7,273 nucleotides of DNA, taken from positions 1-7,273 of the forward strand of contig JAUVXQ010000061.1 of assembly GCA_030603505.1 (NCBI GenBank), written 5' to 3'. The DNA comes from Candidatus Heimdallarchaeota archaeon (lineage in GTDB: Archaea > Asgardarchaeota > Heimdallarchaeia > Heimdallarchaeales > Heimdallarchaeaceae). Numbering within the stretch: position 1 is the stretch's first letter; each line of letters begins with the position of its first letter. The notes beneath the pieces were generated by a model. That model was not told the origin of the DNA and made no database searches. It saw only the letters and a list, made by a program, of their open reading frames with translations. Shown piece after piece: positions 1 through 5,701 of the stretch. The position numbers and the translations under genes are program-made.

Positions 1-804
1 TTTGTTTTCTAATATTGATGTTTTTGCAATAATTGAATCTGCTTCGCATGCGTGTCCAAAAGCTTCATGAATGAAAACTCCAGTCAAGGAAGGATCCATG
101 ATAACATTCATTTTTCCAGAAGGAGGATTTTCGGTTTTTAATAACTTCTCTGCTTGATTTGCTGCTTCTTCACCTTCTTGCTCAGGTATCCAACCTTCTA
201 TCAGTTCCCAACCACCTGTTCCACCCATTGAATCAAACACATTTTGCATGTTAGTGCCTTCTCTCCCTACTACATTCTTCATTATTCTAATAACATGATT
301 GTTATTTTCAACACGTGTACCTCTGTTATTCACTATTATTTCTTTTTTATGAGTTTCTTGGTATGTCGCAGAAGCTTCTGCGATCTTATCTGAAAACTCT
401 CTTGCTGATTTTTCAGTTTTAGTAATCAAGTTGAATTTGGTTTCCTTATCCATCTCTCGAGGATCTATTGATAACTCAGTTTCTCCTTTCCCCTCGAATA
501 CCCAATCATCACTTATGGATCTTATTTCTTTTGTGAATCTCGCTCCAGCTTGTGCAATTCGGATAGCTTTTTGTGCTGACTTGAGAATCGATTCTTTATC
601 TTGACTAATAGTAGAAGTAAATCCCCATGCATTATTGATTAAAGCACGTATAGCTGTGCCACCAGTTGTATGGCTACTAACACTGTCGAATCTTCCATTT
701 CTAACAGTAAAAGATTCGCCTGTTGAATAAGAAAAACGAATATCTAAGAATTCTGAAGGTTTAAGTGTAAGTTTATTAATAACTTTTTCAAGTTTTTCGA
801 GCAT
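1..804 (-). CDS. tldD: TldD-family metallopeptidase, N-terminal 268 residues (partial)
   Basis: This is the TldD subunit of the TldD/TldE (PmbA) protease. In characterised members it is a zinc peptidase that degrades unfolded or small peptides in the cytoplasm together with catalytically inert TldE. My translation starts at an ATG (802-804) with MLEKLEKVIN and stays open to base 1, so the C-terminal part lies outside the window. The early region (about residues 18-85) has the TldD first-domain pattern, including RNGRFDSVSS and GGTAIRA. The metalloprotease motif HEAFGH is at residues 246-251 (H246, E247, H251), followed by ACEAD, as in archaeal TldD, and this separates it from TldE, which lacks the motif. 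An AGGT lies 6 nt before the ATG and supports this start. It sits downstream of amrS on the same strand, but a poly-T run and its own TATA-like element suggest separate transcription. Identification is firm; the tldE partner is not visible. Confidence 0.93.
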   Translation of the reverse strand, partial: MLEKLEKVINKLTLKPSEFLDIRFSYSTGESFTVRNGRFDSVSSHTTGGTAIRALINNAWGFTSTISQDKESILKSAQKAIRIAQAGARFTKEIRSISDDWVFEGKGETELSIDPREMDKETKFNLITKTEKSAREFSDKIAEASATYQETHKKEIIVNNRGTRVENNNHVIRIMKNVVGREGTNMQNVFDSMGGTGGWELIEGWIPEQEGEEAANQAEKLLKTENPPSGKMNVIMDPSLTGVFIHEAFGHACEADSIIAKTSILENK

Positions 805-810
805 TATAAT

Positions 811-815
811 ACCTT
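811..815 (-). promoter_or_regulatory. Shine-Dalgarno-like site of tldD
   Basis: On the minus strand AAGGT precedes the tldD ATG with a 6-nt spacer. It matches the core of an archaeal GGAGGTGAT ribosome-binding site. Most other genes in this window lack such a clear site, so it helps fix the tldD start. Confidence 0.5.
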
Positions 816-846
816 TTTCAAGCAATCTTGAGTTTGTTCATAAAAG

Positions 847-867
847 TTCACTTAAAAATATAGTGAA
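847..867 (-). promoter_or_regulatory. tldD TATA-like box inside a 6-bp-arm inverted repeat
   Basis: A perfect inverted repeat, TTCACT (847-852) and AGTGAA (862-867), brackets a 9-bp AT spacer. On the minus strand the spacer reads as the TATA-like ATATTTTTA. It lies 49-58 nt upstream of the tldD ATG, which would give a transcript start near 828 and a leader of about 25 nt. A TATA element held between symmetrical arms is the expected shape of a repressor operator that blocks TBP. That is inference: no regulator is tied to it, and AT-rich symmetry can arise by chance. Confidence 0.35.
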
Positions 868-882
868 AGTCTAACAATAATT

Positions 883-906
883 AAAAAATATCGAAAACGA
901 AAAAAA
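883..906 (-). terminator. Poly-T terminator downstream of amrS
   Basis: Within about 35 nt after the amrS stop, the minus strand carries three T tracts: seven T at 906-900, four at 897-894 and six at 888-883. Archaeal RNA polymerase terminates at such U-rich tracts without needing a hairpin. The position between amrS and the tldD promoter fits termination of amrS. Confidence 0.5.
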
Positions 907-914
907 GAGCATGG

Positions 915-1943
915 TTAGACTACAATATCTGATTTAGTTTTGCATTCTCTGCATGAGCCATCTTTTGATAGATTTTTAATTTTAACATTATAATTGACTC
1001 TCTCAACCAGAATTACTTCACAGCTTTGGCAGTACGTTGTATTGATTTCAGAGTAGGGTAAATTGCCAGTATACACATATTTTAAACCCATTTCTTCAGC
1101 AATCTTACTAGCATTAATTACCGTTTCAACTGGCGTAGCTGGTACGTCTCTCATTTTATAATGAGGATAAAAGCGGCTGAAATGGATAGGGACCTTATCA
1201 TCCATTGATTTCATAACCCATTCGGAAAAGAGTTTGATATCTTCAGGTTTATCATTGTATCCAGGAATTAAAAGCATTGTAAGTTCTACATGAACACCTT
1301 GATCCCTCATTCTAGTTGCAGTTTTCTTAATTATTTCTAAACCTGGAAAATGACATATTTTGTTATAAAAATCACCATCAAAAGATTTAATGTCTATATT
1401 TGCTGCATCTATCACTGGAATCAGTTCTTCCAAAGGTTCTTCGTTAATTAAACCATTAGAAACTAAGATATTTGAAATACCATTATCATGAGCTTTTTTA
1501 CCCGTATCTCTAATCCATTCAAAATTGATCAAAGGTTCATTGTAGGTATAAGCAATGGTTTCGCAATTATGTTCTTTTGTGCGACTAATAGCTTGATCTG
1601 AAGTAATATTTATCATATTATTACTCTCTGCTGAAAGTTGACTTATTTGCCAATTTTGACAAAAGTCACACATAAGATTACATCCCGCACCCCCAAAACT
1701 CATTGTGTGAGTACCAGGCTTGAAATGATAAAGAGGTTTCTTCTCGATAGGATCATCATGAACTGATGTAAAGCGATTGTATCCTAAAGCATAAAGTTTC
1801 CCGTTTACATTCTTTCTAGATGAACATAATCCTAATTTATCAGGCTGTCTTATGCAATTCCTTGGACAAAGAAAACATTGAACTTTATTGTCTTCCTTAG
1901 CTACATAGTAGGATGCCTCATGTAGTTCTTTCAATCTAATCAC
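915..1943 (-). CDS. amrS: AmmeMemoRadiSam system radical SAM enzyme (AmrS)
   Basis: This is a 342-residue radical SAM enzyme of the AmrS type, named for its co-occurrence with AMMECR1 and Memo proteins; the reaction is not established. The radical SAM cluster motif CxxxCxxC is at C88, C92 and C95 (CNLMCDFCQNW), preceded by the glycine-rich SFGGAGCN stretch. N-terminal cysteines C23, C26, C30 and C40 (CFLCPRNC, GLC) match the conserved N-terminal block of this family, which resembles pyruvate formate-lyase activases. A C-terminal pair of CxxC motifs (C305/C308, C331/C334) forms a probable zinc-ribbon-like or auxiliary cluster site. The start is a GTG with no evident ribosome-binding site; it fits the usual family N-terminus (short lead-in, then CxxCP), and length is normal. 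It is divergent from a winged-helix gene and followed by a poly-T terminator. No AMMECR1 or Memo gene is in the window. Confidence 0.93.
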   Translation of the reverse strand: MIRLKELHEASYYVAKEDNKVQCFLCPRNCIRQPDKLGLCSSRKNVNGKLYALGYNRFTSVHDDPIEKKPLYHFKPGTHTMSFGGAGCNLMCDFCQNWQISQLSAESNNMINITSDQAISRTKEHNCETIAYTYNEPLINFEWIRDTGKKAHDNGISNILVSNGLINEEPLEELIPVIDAANIDIKSFDGDFYNKICHFPGLEIIKKTATRMRDQGVHVELTMLLIPGYNDKPEDIKLFSEWVMKSMDDKVPIHFSRFYPHYKMRDVPATPVETVINASKIAEEMGLKYVYTGNLPYSEINTTYCQSCEVILVERVNYNVKIKNLSKDGSCRECKTKSDIVV

Positions 1944-1945
1944 AA

Positions 1946-1971
1946 AAGGATTTTATTAGTATTTTATCCTT
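1946..1971. promoter_or_regulatory. Inverted repeat at the amrS transcription start region
   Basis: AAGGAT (1946-1951) and ATCCTT (1966-1971) form a perfect 6-bp inverted repeat with a 14-bp spacer, so the arms are 20 bp (about two helical turns) apart. It lies directly before the amrS GTG and covers the predicted transcript start. This spacing suits a dimeric winged-helix repressor, such as the protein encoded divergently at 2148, but that link is only inference. Confidence 0.3.
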
Positions 1972-1982
1972 ATATTAAATAA

Positions 1983-1990
1983 CTATAAAT
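1983..1990 (-). promoter_or_regulatory. TATA-like box of amrS
   Basis: The minus strand reads ATTTATAG here, close to the archaeal TTTATA core, about 40 nt upstream of the amrS GTG. That predicts a transcript start near 1960 and a short leader of under 20 nt, in keeping with the absence of a Shine-Dalgarno motif. Confidence 0.4.
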
Positions 1991-2080
1991 CTGTCGTTGT
2001 AATAGTTTTTAGCAAATTTATCTATTTTGAGTCCTTAAAATTCGGTTGATTGTTCCTAATAATTCTTGTGCATAACAGCA

Positions 2081-2090
2081 TATTTATTAA
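2081..2090 (+). promoter_or_regulatory. TATA-like box of the winged-helix gene
   Basis: TATTTATTAA, an archaeal TATA-like element, lies 58-67 nt before the ATG at 2148. It predicts a transcript start near 2108-2112, at the edge of a nine-A tract (2102-2110), and a leader of about 35 nt. No Shine-Dalgarno motif is visible in that leader. Confidence 0.45.
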
Positions 2091-2147
2091 AAGTGTAACA
2101 TAAAAAAAAATAAGTTTAATGAAGAAGTTTGAGTAGTTGTTTAGACA

Positions 2148-2828
2148 ATGAATGAGAAAGAATCGATAGGATTAAATCTGATAAAACTAGAAAAAGGTGA
2201 AACTGTTAACATGAGCAAAGCTCTTGGCTCCAATAAAAGAATTGATATTCTTAATCATCTTTCCAAAGAAGAATTGAATCTTTCTGAAATAGCAGAGAAG
2301 ATTGGTAGCACCCCTCAAGCTGTTTATCACCATCTACAAATTCTTGAAAAATCAAAACTGATTTATGTTGCTCGTGAGAAAAACATCAAGAACATGGAAA
2401 AGACAATAAAGTTCTATCGAGCTAATTATTATCCAGATGCCATTAATGTGCTCTTATGGGCTCCTCTTGAAGTAGTTGAACATACTGAACTTAAAGCTCG
2501 AACACCTTTGCCTGAACGACCGATCCACAGAATAGCTAGGAAAGTTGCAAACAACATATTTAAAGAAAGTAATGATTACAAGATTGAAACATTAACCTCT
2601 TTAATGAAGAATCTTACATCCTTAACTCATAAATCTATGAATGATCTTAAAAATGATTATGGTTTGAAACTTGATGAAAAGCTTTGGACTCTCCTTCTAT
2701 TCTTCTCTGAGCTCTCTGTAATGAATGCATTCAAACTAATAATTGAAGAAGAAAAATATCGAGAAAGCTTAGATGATCTATTATCTATCCTCTTGGAAGA
2801 ATGGCAAGAAAATCAAGGAAATATTTAA
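2148..2828 (+). CDS. ArsR-like winged-helix transcriptional regulator
   Basis: This 226-residue protein has an N-terminal ArsR-type winged helix-turn-helix (about residues 22-92): a helix with ALGSNKRIDILNHL, then LNLSEIAEKIG and the recognition helix STPQAVYHHLQILEKSKLI (54-72), followed by a basic wing ending in KFYRANYY. The remaining 130 residues are helical and charged, with no family I recognise; they could form a dimerisation or ligand-sensing domain. There is no cysteine at all, so the metal-binding cysteines of classical ArsR sensors are absent. It starts at an ATG preceded by a TATA-like box; a second Met at residue 22 is less likely because it would trim the lead-in to the fold. 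It is divergent from amrS, and could regulate it or itself, though nothing proves that. Its stop lies 6 bp from the convergent polB stop. Confidence 0.85.
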   Translation: MNEKESIGLNLIKLEKGETVNMSKALGSNKRIDILNHLSKEELNLSEIAEKIGSTPQAVYHHLQILEKSKLIYVAREKNIKNMEKTIKFYRANYYPDAINVLLWAPLEVVEHTELKARTPLPERPIHRIARKVANNIFKESNDYKIETLTSLMKNLTSLTHKSMNDLKNDYGLKLDEKLWTLLLFFSELSVMNAFKLIIEEEKYRESLDDLLSILLEEWQENQGNI

Positions 2829-2834
2829 TCCTTC

Positions 2835-5426
2835 TCATTTCTTTAAAATAAAATCAAGCGTTTTTTGACTAGGAGGTTTAATATCTTTCATTTCTATTTG
2901 TAATCCTATTCGATTAACATCACGAAGAGCTTCGTTGATATAATGATTGACATCTACTTCTTCTGGAGTAATTAGTGTAGGATGTCTAGAACGCTTATAT
3001 AGCGCTGAATCTCCTCGTGCTATTACAAATGGGAAGCGATTATACTCTTTCCACAGAATGTCAATATTTTCTCCATAATTCAAAGCAAAATGTTCTAAAG
3101 CTCCAATTGCTGATGTTTTTGACTTATAATCCTTTGGATTTCTACGTATAGGTCCATAAATGATAGTTTGTTCGATTAGTTCTTCTCCTTTTGTGTTTTT
3201 AAAATCCAAACACTTTTTGATAACTTTTTCTTTAGCTTGTTCAACATCTCCTTTTTCTAGTAGATATTTTAAAGCTAGTTTCTGTGTTTTTTTTGCGAAT
3301 GGGGAAGTATCACTTCTTATTGCCTCAAATCCCACGATTTTGAGGTCTTTCGTAAGAGCACTATAATAACTATATCGTTTCTTAGTTTCAGGTGCAAAAA
3401 CGATCCTCAACGCCAAATCAACAAATTCAAGGTTCATTTCATCTGGCAGCTTCTCATCAAAATATGCAAGAAGCTGGCTTACCTCAGGGACTTCACCAAG
3501 ATCAAATGTTCCTGTCATTAATGCTTTATTATATGCTTCAAAAACGGTTTTTCTATCTGAAAGTTTGATGAACACTGAATCAGTATCTCCATATATTACT
3601 TGACACTTTTCACCTGAAAATACTCTAGTCCAGTTAGAAATTTTTAGAATGTAATCTTTTGCAATTCCTGTTATTGCATTAGATATTTCTAGATTATGGA
3701 ATCTGCGTGCTATGTAGTTGTGGCTACCATATACTGAATTCATAACAATTTTGTATGCACCAGCTCGTTTTTTGAGCTTATCTAGTTTATCGGCTAATTC
3801 ATCTGTTTTAGTTGTATTAGGGAATGATCGAAGGTATGTTTCCATTTTATATATTTGCTTCTTAATGATTTTTCTTTGGTCTAGAAGTTTTTTTTCCATC
3901 AATTTTAAACCTGTATCAGGTTCTTTTCTAAACATATCAGAAAAATCCTTAGAAAATCCTTTGTAACTTTCTCCTCCTATGTTATTAGCAATTATCACGC
4001 TGTGAAACATTGACGTAAAATCAGCTATTAAGACGGCTTCATGAAGAGTACCTTGGGGCACAAGAACATAACCTCCTACTGCATATGAACGATTTTGCTT
4101 CCTTTTTACTACTATTTCTCTAGGAGGGTCTGGAGGAATTAATGTTCTATTCTGAAACAGGATACGGAAAAGCTGAAATTCTCCAAGATGTCTTGGTGTT
4201 GAGTAAATCCCTTCTGACGGTCTAATACCCACTAATTTCATGACTTCTAACCATTCTTCCATAGCAAATTCATAAAAAAGAGCGTGGATTAGAGATGCAT
4301 CGTGAGAAGCAATTTTGTTAAACTTCTTTGGGAGAGATGTTTCTTTCTTGAGAATGGAATCAAACCAGATTTGATTTATAACAGATTGTTCTCCTTTTCG
4401 TTCCGTGTGCAGAAGTTCGGAAACATAAACTGAAAAACCTTTTTTCCCTGTTTTTGTTCTTATCCATCTTGAACTTTTAACTAGATCATATACCATATAA
4501 CCAGGGATTCTATACCCTAGATATCCTATCGGAAGTTTTATTCGTGCTTTTTCCAAGGGGCTGAAAATGGTTGTGCTCATTTCAAGCAGTTCCATTCTTT
4601 TAATCAGATATGGGAACAAAACATGATTTCCACTAAATGTTACTAATACATCAGGAGAAATAGAATGTATTGTTTCCCAAACATTTTCAATTAATTTTCT
4701 TTCTGCTTCATCGCTATTCTTGTCAATGTAAAACACTTTTGTTTTTGTTTTACTTTGTCCATCTCCCCAACAGATACTCATAGAAATGATTCTACTTATA
4801 CCTTCTTTTAAAATACTGGAGAAATTCATAATTCTCCTGCCTTCTTCCGTTAAACTGTTGATTACTAGGTTGAGTCCCATAACAACATAGTTGTGAGACT
4901 CATCAGTTGTTTGATTAATATCTTGATAATCAATTTCCACTGTCCTAATATTAGATAGGTTTTCCACTTCGCTGTAATTTTGTAATTCTACCCAATTCAA
5001 TCCATAAATATCTGTATCGATGAGAAAACGAGAAATATAAGAAATATCTTTTTCATAGCTCTTGATACCCTTACTTTTAAGAATCCGACTATATTTCTGT
5101 ATTAGCCAAGGATTTCGACCTAAAATCTTATACAAAAAAACAGGTTTGTTCTGATCATAGAGCTTTTTTGATGTTTTGTGTGATCCTTCAATCCATTTCT
5201 CAAAGTCTGGTTCATTGAACAAAAGACCTTGTAAAGTATTAAGAGTTGAGGGTATATCATCGATATAAAAATAGGGATAGAATCCTGTAATTTGAATATG
5301 GATGGGTTTGCGATCAACAGTCTTTCCATGAATACGTATTACAGGTTCTTCTTCTCCTTTCGAATTTTTTCTAATAAAGAAATCCAAATCGACTATTAAA
5401 CACTTTAGCGGAGAAGTTTGAGACAT
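2835..5426 (-). CDS. polB: Family-B DNA polymerase with degenerate exonuclease site
   Basis: An 863-residue archaeal family-B DNA polymerase, full length. Order: N-terminal domain with PVIRIHGKT and FYPYFYIDD; the YEKDISYISRFLID segment (124-137); a 3'-5' exonuclease-like domain (about 180-390); palm and fingers; a C-terminal thumb. Polymerase motifs are intact: motif A with D469 (DFTSMFHSVI), motif B K559-N563-Y566-G567 (KIVMNSVYG), motif C YGDTDS (D614, D616), and KKRY (682-685). The exonuclease residues are mostly lost: Exo I D-x-E aligns with N186 and V188, Exo II N-x3-F-D aligns with S265, V269 and L270, and Exo III Tyr aligns with I372 while D376 stays. So I infer a polymerase without proofreading. 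In motif A the steric-gate Tyr is Phe (F474) and the usual Pro is His (H475). The C-terminus QKTLDFIL (854-861) resembles a PCNA-binding box. No intein is present. It starts at ATG with GGGA upstream and is divergent from the 5702 gene. It may be a replicative paralogue or a translesion enzyme. Confidence 0.95.
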   Translation of the reverse strand: MSQTSPLKCLIVDLDFFIRKNSKGEEEPVIRIHGKTVDRKPIHIQITGFYPYFYIDDIPSTLNTLQGLLFNEPDFEKWIEGSHKTSKKLYDQNKPVFLYKILGRNPWLIQKYSRILKSKGIKSYEKDISYISRFLIDTDIYGLNWVELQNYSEVENLSNIRTVEIDYQDINQTTDESHNYVVMGLNLVINSLTEEGRRIMNFSSILKEGISRIISMSICWGDGQSKTKTKVFYIDKNSDEAERKLIENVWETIHSISPDVLVTFSGNHVLFPYLIKRMELLEMSTTIFSPLEKARIKLPIGYLGYRIPGYMVYDLVKSSRWIRTKTGKKGFSVYVSELLHTERKGEQSVINQIWFDSILKKETSLPKKFNKIASHDASLIHALFYEFAMEEWLEVMKLVGIRPSEGIYSTPRHLGEFQLFRILFQNRTLIPPDPPREIVVKRKQNRSYAVGGYVLVPQGTLHEAVLIADFTSMFHSVIIANNIGGESYKGFSKDFSDMFRKEPDTGLKLMEKKLLDQRKIIKKQIYKMETYLRSFPNTTKTDELADKLDKLKKRAGAYKIVMNSVYGSHNYIARRFHNLEISNAITGIAKDYILKISNWTRVFSGEKCQVIYGDTDSVFIKLSDRKTVFEAYNKALMTGTFDLGEVPEVSQLLAYFDEKLPDEMNLEFVDLALRIVFAPETKKRYSYYSALTKDLKIVGFEAIRSDTSPFAKKTQKLALKYLLEKGDVEQAKEKVIKKCLDFKNTKGEELIEQTIIYGPIRRNPKDYKSKTSAIGALEHFALNYGENIDILWKEYNRFPFVIARGDSALYKRSRHPTLITPEEVDVNHYINEALRDVNRIGLQIEMKDIKPPSQKTLDFILKK

Positions 5427-5432
5427 GTATAT

Positions 5433-5437
5433 TCCCT
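5433..5437 (-). promoter_or_regulatory. Weak ribosome-binding site of polB
   Basis: The minus strand reads AAAGGGAATATAC before the polB ATG, placing a G-rich core about 6-7 nt from the start. It is only a partial match to a Shine-Dalgarno sequence, but it is the sole purine-rich tract near the start. Confidence 0.3.
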
Positions 5438-5472
5438 TTAATATATTAGATGACCAAGGATATATTTAAATC

Positions 5473-5482
5473 TTTTATAAAT
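5473..5482 (-). promoter_or_regulatory. TATA box of polB
   Basis: The minus strand reads ATTTATAAAA, a close match to the archaeal TATA consensus, 47-56 nt upstream of the polB ATG. The predicted transcript start is near 5447, with a leader of about 20 nt. GTTAAATG lies just upstream on the same strand and may act as part of the transcription factor B element; the same GTTAAA word recurs in the tandem repeat toward the 5702 gene. Confidence 0.5.
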
Positions 5483-5616
5483 CATTTAACTCTGAATTGT
5501 ATTGTTATCCAAATTATTTGATGTGTCAAGACAACCAAGATTTAGGTATATAAACTTAAAAAGAATCACAAATTCAATTTCAGAGAGTTAAACTTTTAAT
5601 ATCTAGCTAAATTAGA

Positions 5617-5623
5617 TATATAA
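5617..5623 (+). promoter_or_regulatory. TATATAA box of the 5702 gene
   Basis: TATATAA in repeat copy 2 would place a transcript start near 5645, giving a leader of about 55 nt. The equivalent box of copy 1 is at 5547-5553. A competing reading uses the AAATTTTTAA at 5661-5670, preceded by GTT, as the core promoter, giving a start near 5692 and an almost leaderless mRNA. The sequence alone does not decide between them. Confidence 0.4.
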
Positions 5624-5639
5624 CACTAGAAATGATTGT

Positions 5640-5651
5640 AAATTCGAATTT
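5640..5651. promoter_or_regulatory. Perfect 12-bp palindrome AAATTCGAATTT, candidate operator
   Basis: A perfect 12-bp palindrome sits about 25 bp after the TATATAA of copy 2, on the predicted transcript start. The same position of copy 1 (5570-5580) has AAATT-C-AATTT, also symmetrical. Conservation of the symmetry in both copies, while flanking bases differ, suggests a protein-binding site. The cognate regulator is unknown. Confidence 0.4.
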
Positions 5652-5701
5652 CTTTCAGTTAAATTTTTAAGCAATGAAAATATGTGTAGTTGGTAGAATC
5701 A

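Larger units (their letters stand above)
5541..5670 (+). repeat. Imperfect tandem duplication of a promoter-like block, two copies of about 60 bp
   Basis: Copy 1 (5541-5599) and copy 2 (5611-5670) align at roughly three quarters identity by eye, with a period of 70-71 bp. Shared parts in order are TAG(G/A)TATATAA, an AAATTC-(G)-AATTT palindrome, and (C/G)AGTTAAA followed by a T-run and AA. The block lies upstream of the gene at 5702 in the divergent region shared with polB. A partial third copy is inverted at about 5480-5502, facing polB. This looks like a duplicated promoter or operator rather than a mobile element, as there is no coding content. Confidence 0.6.

Noticed and set aside
3287..3294. 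Eight-T tract (eight A on the coding strand) in polB as a programmed frameshift or truncation
   Set aside because: The frame continues intact through the tract (FAKKTQKL) with normal polymerase sequence on both sides, so nothing indicates a frameshift.
3160..3366. Plus-strand 68-codon frame inside polB
   Set aside because: It lies wholly antisense to well-supported polB coding sequence, including the region after KKRY, and its translation is rich in Ser, Phe and Leu as expected of a shadow frame.
3718..3966. Plus-strand 82-codon frame inside polB
   Set aside because: It is antisense to the polymerase motif A-B region and has the composition of a reverse-strand shadow.
4929..4937. EID at PolB residues 164-166 as a surviving Exo I motif
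   Set aside because: It lies about 47 residues before the conserved IISMSI strand, against roughly 18-27 in the family. VVMGLNLVIN (181-190) fits the Exo I strand and spacing better.
5120..5329. Minus-strand 69-codon frame overlapping the polB N-terminal region
   Set aside because: It is an alternative frame of the same strand within polB, which is clearly coding there (PYFYIDD, RFLID).
2835..5426. PolB2-like inactivated polymerase
   Set aside because: Motif A Asp, motif B Lys/Asn/Tyr and both Asp of YGDTDS are present, so the polymerase site looks competent; it is the exonuclease site that is degraded.
5690..5701. TTG start four codons before the ATG at 5702
   Set aside because: The ATG is a stronger start with a GGTAG at suitable distance; the extension adds nothing recognisable.
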